In this document: piece by piece, positions 28,701 to 39,190 of the stretch
How the letters are laid out: every line of letters begins with the position of its first letter
Position numbering within the stretch: the first letter of the stretch is position 1
NCBI GenBank assembly: GCA_039621445.1
Contig: CP154957.1
Coordinates: 39,898,654-39,962,653, forward strand
Reading direction: 5' to 3'
DNA from: Euglena gracilis
Taxonomy: Eukaryota > Euglenida > Euglenophyceae > Euglenales
DNA length: 64,000 nt
Notes under the pieces: generated by a model
The model's database searches: none
What the model was told of the DNA's origin: nothing
Seen by the model: only the letters and a program-made list of their open reading frames with translations
Program-made: the position numbers and the translations under genes

Positions 28701-28748
28701 TTGTCTGCATCATGCCAGCATTCGATTCTCCTGCCCAGCCTGTATATA

Positions 28749-28965
28749 ACGTGACCCCCCCCCCCCTATTTGTCACCCCCCCCCCTAATAGTCGCCCCCC
28801 CCCATTGGGGGGGGGGCGACAATTAGGGGGGGGGTTACCCGTGGACCCATGGAAATGTGGGGTGAATTGAGTAACCCCCCCCCCTAATTGTCACCCCCCC
28901 CTAATAGTCGCCGGGGGGGGTCAAAACGCTCCTGGGGGGGGTGCCATATAGGGGGGGGGTCACGT
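28749..28965. mobile_element. Poly-C MITE with ACGTGAC ends, TA-flanked
   Basis: Seen: TA at 28747-28748, ACGTGACCCCCCCC, words CTATTTGTC, CTAATAGTCGC and CTAATTGTC between poly-C runs, inverted GGGGGGGGGTCACGT, and TA at 28966-28967. The terminal 7 bases outside the poly-C tract are specific to this copy. Confidence 0.8.
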
Positions 28966-29567
28966 TAATTTCTGATTTGTCCCCCCCCTGTTCTCAGGTA
29001 CACCAGTGGTGTCCAGAGGTGGAGTGTGTCTATTATTTCAATTTATATTTCGTGGACGTACCAGTCGCTGTCATCCGACAGCCGCTGCCGGTGTGACCCC
29101 TCCTCCCTTGTTTTGGACAAGAAACAAAACCACATGCAGTTTGATGAACCCCCAATCCGCCGCTTGTCACAGACACACACGAGTCCATTGTCATCGACCA
29201 CTCAGATTCTAGGCCAGACCTCCCGTGCCGGTGGGGGGTTGTGGTGGCAAAGAGGAAAAAGGAGGGGGCGCCTTACGCCCGTCACTGCAAGAAGTTTCCA
29301 TAACAGCAAGGAACTCCCTGGGCATTGACCTGAGCTACACCACAAACAGCTATCTATTAGGCAGGATCCTTGAGATGGCTTCCTGGGGTGCTGTGGAAAG
29401 TCTGCCGGCAGTACCAGACGCTGGCCACGTTCGCGCGCCTGTTGGCCCTGCTGGCCAACAAGCTTGATGAAGTTCGCCAACAACGCCAACTGTCGGCGGA
29501 TACCTGTGAGTAGGGTTTTGCTCCACAACAACCCCCCCCCCCCCAATCTGTCATCCTGTCCCCCCCC

Positions 29568-30062
29568 ATCCTGGAGCAAAAGCATGCGGGTGCACTCTTG
29601 ATCGTGGATGGTGCCCCCTCCCATGCCGGTGAGACAGTACTGGCGCAAGTCCATGAAAACGTGTTCAAGTTTATGGACGACAATAATTTATACATTACGT
29701 ACACGCTGCCAAACCGTTCACACACGCTACAGGTAATTCTGTAAGCCTGGGTTTTAACATTTTGCACCAGAGTTTTCCCAATGGTCGTTGGGGTTACACA
29801 TTGGCAGGTATGCTGGTGAACTTGCCACTCCCTCCCTGTCCTCGTTGCGTCACAGGTGGGCGACCGACTGATCAACCTCACCCTCCGTCAACACACCCGA
29901 ACAGGTCTCTCACATTAGGTTGCACAGATGCACCCCTCCCATGGCCAACGATGTGCCCCGTCCCATGGCTGACACCCCCCCCCCAATCGAGAGGCCTGTG
30001 GCAGACGGGCTGCCAAGCTGATGCTGGAGCAGGCCCTGGCCCGGGCTGAGGGACGGGACGTA
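29568..30062 (+). pseudogene. pogo-like transposase, DDE core second Asp and following exons
   Basis: Seen: ILEQKHAGALLIVDGAPSHA (29568-29627) continues to TLPNRSHTLQ and a GTAATT donor at 29733. A small exon VGDRLINLTLRQHTRT lies at 29856-29904 between CACAG and GTCTCT, and a third, EACGRRAAKLMLEQALARAE, starts near 29991. Known: xxVDxAPSH followed ~35 residues later by LQ is the second catalytic block of DDE_1 transposases. The third exon is interrupted by a poly-C MITE at 30063. Confidence 0.65.
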
Positions 30063-30433
30063 CCCTCACCCCCCCCTAATTGCCCCCCCCCCCTAATTGG
30101 CTAATTGGGGGGTCCTTAAGGGAGGTCCATTAGCCAATTAGGGGGGGGGTTAGCCCAATTGGCCAATAGACGTTCCCTTGGCCAACTTTGGCCAATTTCG
30201 GCAAGGGCTCAGAAAACCTCCAAAAACGTCCGTTTCGAAAATGTTAAAAATTGCCGGATAAGAAAAAGTCATGACCAATCCAAAAATGCACAAAAAATCG
30301 ACCAATTTTGCACACGTCAAAATTATGGGGTCGGGGTCCTCGAGCCCCCCCCCCCCCCTAATTGTCCCCCCTAATTGGCTAATTGGGGGTCTGAAGGAGC
30401 CCGGCCATTAGCCAAATAGGGGGGGGGTGAGGG
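30063..30433. mobile_element. Poly-C MITE (TAATTGGC subfamily) inserted in a transposase exon
   Basis: Seen: TA at 30061-30062, CCCTCACCCCCCC and CTAATTG(C/G) words, including the self-complementary CCAATTAG. The mirror end GGGGGGGTGAGGG is followed by TA at 30434-30435. Coding text on either side (GRDVP before, VPVDMGESTMKRLLLQWVSG after) reads on as one protein when the element and one TA are ignored, which supports insertion into an exon. Confidence 0.8.
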
Positions 30434-31183
30434 TACCAGTGGACATGGGCGAGTCCACGATGAAGCGCCTGCTCCTGCAGTGGGTGAGCGGTTGGCTGCG
30501 TGACCCCAGGCGTGTGATCCTTTTTGTTGGCGGCATCGGTTTCAGGCAGGGATGCAGATGTATCATGTCTGGGGAATGCGCATTATGGCCCTTGTGAAAG
30601 AAGTTTTTTTTTCTGAGTTGCTGCCTCCGTCTCAGGTTGTCGCGGTGGATCCTTGAGTCCTGGGCCAGCGCGCTGGTAGCAGAGCCGGAGCTGGACAGTG
30701 TCGACGACATCCCGGGCCCCGCTCCTGTGCTCGGGGGACATTTTATGGCAGGTGGTGGCCATGTGCCGGATGGCTGTGTACATTTTTTTTCTTCACATGG
30801 ACGCCTGCGTCCCTAAAGAAACCCCCTGCCCATCAGGTTTTTGCGCACATCCCTGTGGAGCTTGCATCACTGGCCTGTTCTGCAAAAAATGGCAGGAATG
30901 TCTCGTGCTTCTGATTCTGTTGCCCCCCCCTGTGGACCCCGGGTCAGCCGGCATGTCCGCGGGGGACGGCGACATGGCCGGCGATGCTGTGGACGGTGAT
31001 GAGGACGACCGGTCGTCCGTCCCTGACAACGTCGTCCCTCAAGATGTGGATGTGGACCACTTGGACGTGGACCTGCCAGCCGAAGAGGACACTCAGGCTG
31101 CCTGCGGACCCGTTTTTTCGGGTTGGGTGTTTGCCGCTGGAAAGTTGCTGCCTCTCCCCGTTTTTGCGTTTGGTGGGTTTTAG
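30434..31183 (+). pseudogene. pogo-like transposase, C-terminal exons
   Basis: Seen: VPVDMGESTMKRLLLQWVSG and WLRDP after the MITE, then RWILESWASALVAEPELDSV near 30645-30700. Further on is an acidic tail with repeated Asp/Val (QDVDVDHLDVDLPAEED) before a stop at 31183. Introns separate these pieces, but I cannot fix all the junctions. Acidic C-terminal tails are common in pogo/Tigger transposases. The last part could be a chance frame. Confidence 0.45.
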
Positions 31184-32384
31184 CCCAAAATTTTTTGGAA
31201 ATTGCCTTTAACGGGCCCGATTGTGGCCCCCCCCCCCCCCCGGGGGGGGTCCCGCGCCACCCTGGGTGGGTGGGGGGGGAAACCCCCCTCCCCCTTAAAA
31301 AGATCTTCAGAAGGTCTTAAAAAGAAGCCTGGTGCAGGCTGCCTGGTTCCGACCCTGTGGATGTGAGTGGGGACGCGGAGCTGGCCAGGCTGTTGGGCCT
31401 CGGCCTGCGTGCTCGCCGCGGCTAGTGGGGTACGGAGACTTCTAAGCAGTATTTCTGCTCCCCCCCGCCCCGTTGTGCCCGGACAGGCCACATGCATTTC
31501 ACCCCCCCCCTTTGTCACGATTCACCAATGCGGCCGGGGTGTTCGGTGCTGGGGGGGGGGCTTCCCCGTTTTGAGTTCTTTTTTTGATTTCGTGGGGTGC
31601 TTTTTTTTCTGCGAAATTGTCCTCAGTGATTTCGCGCCGAGGCATTTTTCTGCTTATTTAAAATGCTTTCCCGTACAGCCCTGGGACTCGGCCTTCCCAA
31701 TTCAGCATGTGCACCTGGCCCTGTCGGCACAGTCCTGGCGTCATACACGCCGGGTCTTTTGCATTTGTGTCACATTTACATTGTTTCCAAGCGAACTCCA
31801 TGTTTTGGGTGTTGCTGTCCCCCCCTTTTTTTTGTTGGCAAGCTTGGAACAGATGAAGACAGATTTTTTAAAAAAAGAGAAAACCAACCAAGTGTGTGTG
31901 TTTGGCTTCGGCTGGGTTTACAAAAAGTTGGGAAAAAACCGATGTTCAATATTCCATCCCAGTTCTGAAAAAACCAGGTTATTTTTAATGGGAGCCGTGC
32001 CACTACTTGGGGGTTCAAGCTTTTTGGTTCTCCTCAGAAGCGGCGACCGGGGACAGTTATGTAGGCAAAGAGTAGCACCGTTTGTGGGCGTGTTGTTTCA
32101 TAAAAATTGGCACGGCACGTGTGCTTTGTGTAAGGGGATGCTGTCTTTGTCACTGGCCAGTCTCCACGGTGACTCCTCCCTCCTCCCGGCGGACTTTTTT
32201 CTGGCGGCGGATTTTTTTTGGCCGCCGGGATGCCTCAAACTCGTGGCTTTATTTCTGCCGGCCTTTATTCACGGGATTTTTCGCGTCGGTATAAAGGCGC
32301 CGAAACTTGGGGGTCATGCGGGGATAAAAGCCACAGTATTAGATTTTACGAATTAATGGGCCATCGGATTTAAAGCCTCTCCTG
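31184..32384. other. Right non-coding arm of the pogo-like transposon
   Basis: No supported gene. Contains C15/G8 homopolymers at 31227-31250 and subterminal motifs near 32190-32340 (GGCGGATTTTTTTTGGCCGCCG, CACGGGATTTTTCGCGTCGG) that probably serve as transposase-binding sites. A 329-codon frame at 31367-32356 is compositionally a shadow. Confidence 0.4.
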
Positions 32385-32386
32385 TA

Positions 32387-32512
32387 AGGGGGGGGGGACA
32401 ATAAGGGGGTACCAAAGGAATTTCATTGGCCGGGCTAAAAAAAACCCCCGTCGGCCGGGGCCCAGGGACAATAAGGGGGGGGGACAATAAGGGGGGGGGT
32501 AGTAGGGGGGGG
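32387..32512. mobile_element. Poly-C MITE (TTATTGTC), right part
   Basis: Seen: starting with poly-G then GGACAATAAGGGGGTACCAAAG and GGGACAATAAGGGGGGGGG repeats to a TA at ~32500. It continues the MITE that begins at 26556. The interior GAATTTCATTGGCCGGGC matches the other copies. Confidence 0.85.
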
Positions 32513-32647
32513 GGTCCCGCGGAGGGGGTCCAAAATGAACTGAACTGGACTACCTGGCCTCCCTTGTTGTGTCGGGACGAGAGACTCCCGACCCCTCCAC
32601 TGTACCTCACCCTGACAGCCCATGGGTTATCCCATCTGTTCCATACC

Positions 32648-32846
32648 CTCCCTTCCCTGAACACTCAAACTCAGTAGGTTGCGCCACTGGTCGGTGGATT
32701 CGGTTCACCCCACCACCGTCACAGATAAATGTGGATCCTTTTTTTTGGCATCCATCTCGAGATGGTGAGGAAATGGTGGTGGGCGAACCAAATCCACCGA
32801 CCAGTGGCACTGCCTACTGGATTTGAGTGTTCAGGGGAGAGGGAAG
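32648..32846. repeat. ~200-bp foldback element
   Basis: Seen: arms of ~70 bp. CCTGAACACTCAAACTCAGT (from ~32656) and GCCACTGGTCGGTGGATTCG pair with CCACCGACCAGTGGC and TGAGTGTTCAGG ending near 32838, with several substitutions and small indels. The central ~55 bp include CCATCTCGAGATGG, a small palindrome. No TA is obvious at the ends. Confidence 0.75.
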
Positions 32847-33193
32847 CTATGTACAGATGGGGAGACCCCATGGATAGTCAGGCCGCGGGGCTTTAGTGGC
32901 CGGGGTACGAGGGTGACCGGGAGGCTGGGTGTTGGGAGTGAAGCCGTTGCCCTGGTTTGTCGACGATGCGGTGGTGAGCGTGCTTCGTCTGGTTGATGGC
33001 CGAAGCGGCCGAGCTAGGCTGGTAGTGGAGCAGCTGGGACAGCTGCGGTTCGTCTCTTGTGGTTGTTCTGGGCTGTGCTGCTCCTTGTCCGCAGCGTAGC
33101 TTGGGCGTGGTCGTGCGTGCTTTTGGCTGCTTGTTGACCTTGTACACGTCGTCTGTGTTAGCTAGTGCCACAGCGCGGTAGATGTGGTGAAGT
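32847..33193 (-). other. 3' flank of the minus-strand LINE
   Basis: No gene seen. In the minus-strand direction this follows the LINE stop and is likely its 3' UTR. No poly-A tail is visible. Confidence 0.35.
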
Positions 33194-34863
33194 TCAACGT
33201 AGGACGTGTTTGGGGCGCAGGAGGTGGATTATCTGACGAAACAAGGCCAGGGATAGGAGTTGGTAGCTCTCTGCCTCGCGGTTGGAGCGGACGTCCCCTT
33301 GGTCCCAAGTTGTTGTTCGCTTGATCATGCGAGCGAGCAGCTTCGCACTCTCAGGTCCCAGCCCCACCACCATTCCCAGGGCCAGGGTTGCGAAGGACCA
33401 TCCGCCATTCCGGCATGGAACGTCGTATTTGGTGTGCTTAGCTGCCTCCCGGCGCTTGAGGAAAGACCTCCATCGCTCTCTGCTAACTCCACGTTCTGCC
33501 GACTGCCACCCGTGCGCCACGGTGATGTCGACCGCCGTGGGTTTACCATCCTGCCAGGATGCAAGCAGGAGGTCCGCAAGACGTAGTGAAGCGTCTGGGT
33601 GGTTTGGGACCGGGACCTCTCGCTGGACACCTTGGCCGTTTGCGGACAGGAGGTTGAATAATGTGTCCCGAACGGCGTTGTGCCGGTTGGCGAAGTTGTT
33701 GCGTATGCAACACATGTCGTGGTCCCCGTGGATATCTTTCGGGGCTTGGCATCCCGCGCACACTCCCGGGGTGCCTGCCGGTGGAAGGCCTAGCCACCAC
33801 TTCAGTCCAAGACAATAATCGACAGGGTCGATCACCGTGTGTAGGGCACTGTTGGGCGCAGCGGCCATCCAGCCGTGTCCGAAGCCGTTGGACTGCTCCA
33901 GGAGTCGTGCCTGATCTCGGGGTGCAATTCTGTCAATCAGCCCGTCAACTGTTGCGCGCGACAGCTGTGTTTGCCACCACTTCTGGGAGGTGTCGTTGCA
34001 AAAGGCGGCTGCGAAGCTGGCGGAGTTCAGCAGGCGTCTGCTCTCAGGGTGATTAGGTCCCAGAGATGAGCACAAGTCATTGGCAGCCTGTTGGCACATC
34101 CTGTCATCAGGCTTTGCCGCGTAGTCGGGACACGCAACTTTCTTGTGTCCATGTGTGTGAAAGTTTGCCAGGGCTGCCGTCCGCGCGGCTCCTTGGTATG
34201 CGGCCGGGATCTTTAACCCGCATCCGCCTTGTGCCAATGGCAGGGCTGCTTGCTGCCGTTGGTCCGTGGTGAGTGCCTGCCCCAAAACGTCTTCGAAGGC
34301 TGCGAAGTTGGTTTCCCCACAGCGTGTGACCTCCGTTTGTGCCTGGTAGGAGTCTGAGGCACGCAAAAGGTGGTTAACGCGGCATCCGTCAAGGCAGGAC
34401 CGGAGCAGGTGGTGGGCGAGTTGAGCATCGGCCACGGAGGTCACCAGGTCAGCTGCCTCATCTAGTTTGGAGGTGGCGTCAGTCCAGGCTCGGATTGTCT
34501 GTTCAGCAGTTGTGGGGAAGTCCCCCACGAGTAGGCCGTCGTCCAGGTACCAGACAGACCATGACAATTCGGCCTCTTTGCTGATGGTCTCCACGATAGG
34601 CTGCAGTCCAACGGCGAACCCGATTGGGCCCCCCCGGGCAGCCTTGGTGTGTCCCCCGTGTGGAGGCAAGTGTGCGGCCTTCACTGAAGAGTGGTGCAGG
34701 CTGGCCATATGCGAACCGCATATAGTTGAAAAGGGCTGGCATGCGCGTTTGGGCCTCTTGTAGGATGATGGTCCGGTCGAGGTAGTCAATGTGGATCCTA
34801 ATTTTGAATGCCGCCTCCTGCGGCGCGAACTTCAGTAGGATTTGGGTGAGGGGTCCCCGAATC
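33194..34863 (-). pseudogene. 5'-truncated REL-type LINE (RT and endonuclease)
   Basis: Seen: minus strand, upstream part in one frame (IHIDYLDRTIILQEAQTRMP, GTHQGCPGGP) until a C7/G7 homopolymer near 34627-34642 shifts the frame. The rest has SWSVWYLDDGLLVGD (34560-34515), CAGCQAPKDIHGDHDMCC (33765-33710) and LRLADLLL...AVDITVAH (33585-33525), ending LLRPKHVLR. Known: YLDD is the RT active site. The CCHC-like and D...D motifs match the C-terminal restriction-like endonuclease. It resembles the intact LINE at 16.4-20.7 kb in layout but is clearly divergent. The 5' half is missing, as expected from target-primed truncation, and a MITE abuts the break. Confidence 0.85.
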
Positions 34864-34870
34864 CACGAGT

Positions 34871-35030
34871 CCTTATTGTCCCACCGACCTCCCCCCGGAG
34901 GCCCGACCGGACAATATGGGGGGGGGGACAATATGGGGGTACCAAAGGAATTTCATTGGCCGAGCCAAAAAAACCCCCCTTCGGCCGGGGCCGAGGGACA
35001 ATATGGGGGGGGGACAATATGGGGGGGGGG
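34871..35030. mobile_element. Poly-C MITE (ATATTGTC/TTATTGTC), reverse copy
   Basis: Seen: CCTTATTGTCCCACCGACCT at the left (poly-C missing, so truncated or deleted), the shared CATTGGCCGAGCC interior, two GGGACAATATGGGG repeats and TA at 35031-35032. Confidence 0.8.
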
Positions 35031-35032
35031 TA

Positions 35033-37311
35033 GTGTTGGGAATCAAAAAACTCGGCTGAAACTTGGGAGTGTTGGCAGGGGGGGGAGGGGGGGGGGTCCC
35101 GAGGTCTAATTTTTTTTGCACTTTTTTTGCACTTTTTGCTGAACTGTCTCAACACCGGGCGGGGGGTCCTGGGTCCCAATTGTACTGCCAACCCCCCCCC
35201 TCAAAAATCGGCCAAAACCCGGCGCCTTTGGCGCCGGAAAAAATTTTAAGGCCTTTTTTTTTGGTCTAAAAAGGCCATTTTTGGTGTCAAAATTTTCATC
35301 TGTCTTGGGGGGGTCGGCACTAGGGGGGGGGTCCCGAAAATCCCAACTGTACAGGGGGGGTCCCCCAAAAACCCCAACTGTATTGCCATCGCCCCTTTGT
35401 CCACCTATTCCCAATCGTCCTGGGCGTCTGCTGATGGCCCCGCCGTCTTCTGGCAAGGCTCCAAACCTCAGATCGGCCGCCCGTCATATATGTGATGCGC
35501 ATTCCTAAACTGCACCTGCTGATATATGAATTTCTCTGTACATCGCCTTGTAGCAGGAGATCGGGTTCACATTCCACAGACGGGTGGCCTCGATCGCCAG
35601 CAATGCAGAATCACCAGCCAAGAGCCAACAGGTTTGACTGCTGATTTTTTCCCATCCAGATCAAATTTCAACCAACCAGAAGGTACTGTTTTACTATTTC
35701 AAATTGGGCAAATTTGAAGACATGGTGATTTTCCTGTCTGGACTTGTCCGTGAGCAATCCTCTTCTTCCCCACAACAGGTCAAATCAAGATTAATTGTTC
35801 AAATTATTCAATTCCTTTGTGAGAAGATGTGTGAAATTTGAAGAATTAGTTTCAGTTGAGTTCTACTGATAAATAGAAAAACTCTCCTTTGAGGTTTGAT
35901 CCCCGTTGCTCTCTTGTTGGTTGGCTTCACTGTCAATGAATGTGTGATCCCTGTTGTTGTCACTGCTGGTGGGGTCTGTGTGCAGGGGTGCCACAAGGGG
36001 GGTCGGGGGGGGGGGGGGCGGCCGCCCCCCCGAGATTTTGGGAAGAAAATTTTTTTTCACTTCACAAAATGTGTTGTAGTTATGAACCAAAGTTTTGTCC
36101 AAATTTATTAGTGAAAAGGAAAATTATTGATTTTCACACCAGTTTTGCACAATCTCTGAAGGGAAAACCGCAACCGTCTGGCTGCCCTTCGGGCAGCATC
36201 ACAAGGTTTGGGAGGGGGTTTGGGAGGGGGCATGAAATTTTCAAGACAAAAATGTTTTTTGTTCGACATAATGGCAGGCCCCTGGGGAAGTTTCAAGAAC
36301 CAATGGCATTCAAGGACCAACGGCAAATAGGCAAAATTTCCTTTATTAACAGCATTTTGGGAGATGACAAACATACGTGTCATGTTCCAAACGTGCCCAA
36401 GTTTGGTTTTAGGGGTTTGGCTTCTTCGGTGAACTTCACCAAAATAAAAAAATGTCATTTTTGCAACTTTTTATGAAATTTTATGTAAAGTCTCGGTGCC
36501 TTCGGCGCCGTGGTCCCCGCCCCCGGGCTCCCCCTAACTCTTGGACATCAGGCAGTTTTTGTTGCAAGAAGGAGCAATTCTTTGCACAAAAAAATTTACC
36601 GGCAAACCCCCAAAACGGTCCAAAAAAGTCCACTGATGAACTTCACTGGTAAAGTTCACCGGCCGAAGGTGCCCCTCCTCACCGGTGAACTTCACCGGGG
36701 TTCCTCAGCCCCTCCCCACCCCTGTCCAACCTCCAAGGTGTTAGGGGGGATCGGGGGTGACCACAGCGCTTTCGGTGCCGCGGTCCCCACCCCCGATCTC
36801 CCCCTGACTCTTGGACAACACACAACTTTTGTTGCAAAAAATCGGTGAGGGACGCCGGTTCCGTCGTGAACACGGCATCAGAGACGCCATTTCTGCCCTT
36901 CACGCCTTTTCTGATATATATTTTAGGTGTATTTTAACATTTTGTTGGAAGGAAAACCATTACCGTCTAGCTGCCCTTCGGGCAGCACTGAAATTTAACA
37001 TTTTAGCTCCCTTTTTTTGTCCCCAGCCCACATTGGTCTTTGGGTTTGGGATAACTTTTTTTTAAAAAATGGAGGAAAACCCTGCACGCACGACCCATCC
37101 CCAAGTCCGGCGCACCCACGCTCCCCATGGGTCCAATCTTAAAAAGAATTTCATGTGACCATTTCACCTTTCTATACAGAAAAAATGGCCACCGTTTCGC
37201 TGCCCTGCGGGTGGCACAGGGTAAAAACCTTTGCTTTTCTTCGATAAAAATTGAGGTGATTGTGAACGTTTTGTGGTTCTGCAAATTTTCTTGTGGATAA
37301 CAAACACGTTA
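35033..37311. other. Intergenic, with dispersed hairpin motifs
   Basis: No gene seen. Holds GGCGCC-TTT-GGCGCC at ~35222-35236, a duplicated ~75-bp block (36491-36570 and 36770-36840, both with CCCCTGACTCTTGGACA-like text), and three copies of an ACCGTCT-GCTGCCC-TTC-GGGCAGC hairpin motif (36172-36198, 36961-36986, 37191-37218). Open frames here are short and compositionally biased. Confidence 0.4.
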
Positions 37312-37919
37312 CCACTCCCCCCCCCCCTTATTTGATTGACCCCCCCTTAATTGAGCATTTGGGTCCAGGCCGTATTACCAGCCCCCCCCCCCTTACTGTC
37401 CCCCCCCCTTACTGTTCCCATTGGGGGAATGGGAACAGTACAGTGTCATAGCACTTTTTGTAAAGGATTCTTGGAACACAAGGCAAAAAAGGGAATTTTT
37501 TGTTCGGTTTTAGGTGCTCAATGTCACCAAAATCCAACCTAATGCCAAAATGGATGTTGTGGAGGTGCAATTTTCAAGCATGTAAACCAAAAAAGCTTCA
37601 TTTTGGCATTTTTGGTGGCCTTTTGGGTCTAACTTTGTTGGTTGGTTCATGGCCCATGGGAACAGTAAGGGGGGGGGGAGCTCGTCCCCCCCCCTTACTG
37701 TTCCCCCCCCCCCCCTGCTATTCCCATGGACCCAAAAGGGGGCCACGGGACGGGAACAGTAAGGGTGGGGCATGGTATATATATTTGCGCCGAAAATTTT
37801 TTTGCCCTCTCGCAAAGCCAAATTTTCAACCCCCCCCCTTATTTGACCCCCCCCCCCTTATTTGAGCATTTGGGGGGTCCCTTAGCCCGTGGGTGTGCTC
37901 AAATAAGGGGGGGGAGTGG
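37312..37919. mobile_element. Poly-C MITE (TTATTTGA subfamily) with nested copy
   Basis: Seen: TA at 37310-37311, CCACTCCCCCC, words CTTATTTGA, inverted CAAATAAGGGGGGGGAGTGG, TA at 37920-37921. Inside it at 37378-37775 is a second TA-flanked unit of another subfamily. Confidence 0.8.
37378..37775. mobile_element. Nested poly-C MITE (TTACTGT subfamily)
   Basis: Seen: TA at 37376-37377, CCAGCCCCCCCCCCCTTACTG. The words CTTACTGT(C/T)CC and their complement GGAACAGTAAGG recur internally. The right end GGGTGGGGCATGG is followed by TA at 37776-37777. Its word differs from that of the host MITE, showing that subfamilies insert into one another. Confidence 0.75.
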
Positions 37920-37921
37920 TA

Positions 37922-38729
37922 CCGTCTTGCCGCCCTTCGGGTAACAGCTTGCGGTTCCATATGTCGGTCTTCGGCGTTCGGCGGAATGTTCGCCCCCCCG
38001 AGAAAAAATTGATCCAGCACCTATGTCTGTGTGTCCTTTTTTTTCCTGAAATGATGCAGTTTCGGTGCCTGTGGCATGACAATGTGTGGTGCATTGTCCT
38101 TCACTCTGTACCCATTCACATGACGCCAGGTTTCAACACAACCACAAATGAAAACCCCACCCCAGACCAACAACACTTTCCACAGCATGTACTCAAATAA
38201 TTCATCTCCTGTTGTTTAATGTTTCAGATGTCTGTCGGTTCAATGTCTGTGTGATTGGTGGTCTGTTTTGTGGTTCATCTGTTGTTGTTTTTTGCAGGCC
38301 TGCTGGTCATTAAGCGTTACTGAGCAGTGGGAAGTGATGAAGAAGAGTGCATCATGTTTGTTCAAGGTAATCTGTTGAATTGTAACTTAGCATGCATATT
38401 TTTGCAACTTGCTTTTTGTTGTGCTCAAGCCTGATAGCTGTTAAAATGCCAAACAAATTCACTAGGACTGTTCCACCTTTCTTCCTGTCTTCCATTTTGC
38501 AAACTTTGGTGCCTTTCTGAAATAAGAAGACCTTGCAGCATGGCTGAAATGTCAGCCATCTGCAGAAAGCACTTGAGAAGAGCTCTCGATCAGGGGGCAA
38601 CATAGCATGTGAATAGCGGAATTTGGAATTTGCGAACAGGGTCAGAGGGGGAGCACACGGCTGGCCGACAGCTGGCCGACGGCGTGACGGAAGCCGGGCC
38701 ATTTTGTTTCGCTGACTTTGTGTAGCAAA
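37922..38729. other. Intergenic
   Basis: No gene seen. A fourth copy of the ACCGTCT/GCCC-TTC-GGG motif opens it (37921-37947). GGCTGGCCGACAGCTGGCCGACGG lies near 38657-38681. Confidence 0.35.
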
Positions 38730-39190
38730 TGCCTAATTTGGTGTGCCAGTTCAGAAATTTCACAGGTAAATTTCTAATTTAGTGTGCCAATTCCTAATTT
38801 TGAGGATCAAATTCCTATTTTCATGTGTAAATGCCTAATTTTTAGTGGGAAATGCCTAATTTCGAGTGTAAAAGCACTGAAATTTGACCGGTGATCTCTA
38901 ATTTGTTGTTCCAATGCCTGATTTTGAGTGGCAAATTCCTAATTCATAAAAAGGTTCCTAATTTCCAAATGCCTATTTTGGGGTGGGATGTCCAAATTTG
39001 GGTTGGCAAATGCCTAATTCTGGGTGTTCTTAAGCTAATTTTGAGTTGCAAATGCCTAATTTGGTGTGCTGGTTCCGAATTTTGAGAGGCAAATTCCTAA
39101 TTTTGTGGGCAATTCCTAATTTTGAGGAGCAAACTCCCAATTTCATGTACAAATTCCTAATTTTGAGTGGCAAATGCCTAATTTCCGGTG
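38730..39190. repeat. Degenerate tandem array around CCTAATTTTGAG
   Basis: Seen: about 14 copies of a ~25-35 bp unit of the type GGCAAATGCCTAATTTTGAGT, with substitutions and length variation. Related units recur at ~40595-40760. No coding capacity. Confidence 0.75.

Larger units (their letters stand above)
26613..32384 (+). mobile_element. 5.8-kb pogo/Tigger-like DNA transposon carrying a transposase gene
   Basis: Seen: the left end CAGGAGAGGCTTTTATTCCG (26613-26632) and the reverse complement of the right end (CAGGAGAGGCTTTAAATCCG) agree at 18 of 20 positions. TA lies directly outside both. The flanks are the two halves of one poly-C MITE, so the insertion site and boundaries are certain. 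Inside are exons for a CENP-B-type helix-turn-helix and a DDE nuclease, plus nested elements at 27364-28334, 28749-28965 and 30063-30433. Known: CAG-starting ends, TA duplication and CENPB plus DDE_1 domains are the pogo/Tigger signature. Inferred: once autonomous, now broken by insertions and a local inversion. Confidence 0.85.

Noticed and set aside
31367-32356. 329-codon plus-strand frame
   Set aside because: No recognisable domain, composition follows homopolymers, and it lies in the non-coding right arm of the pogo-like element.
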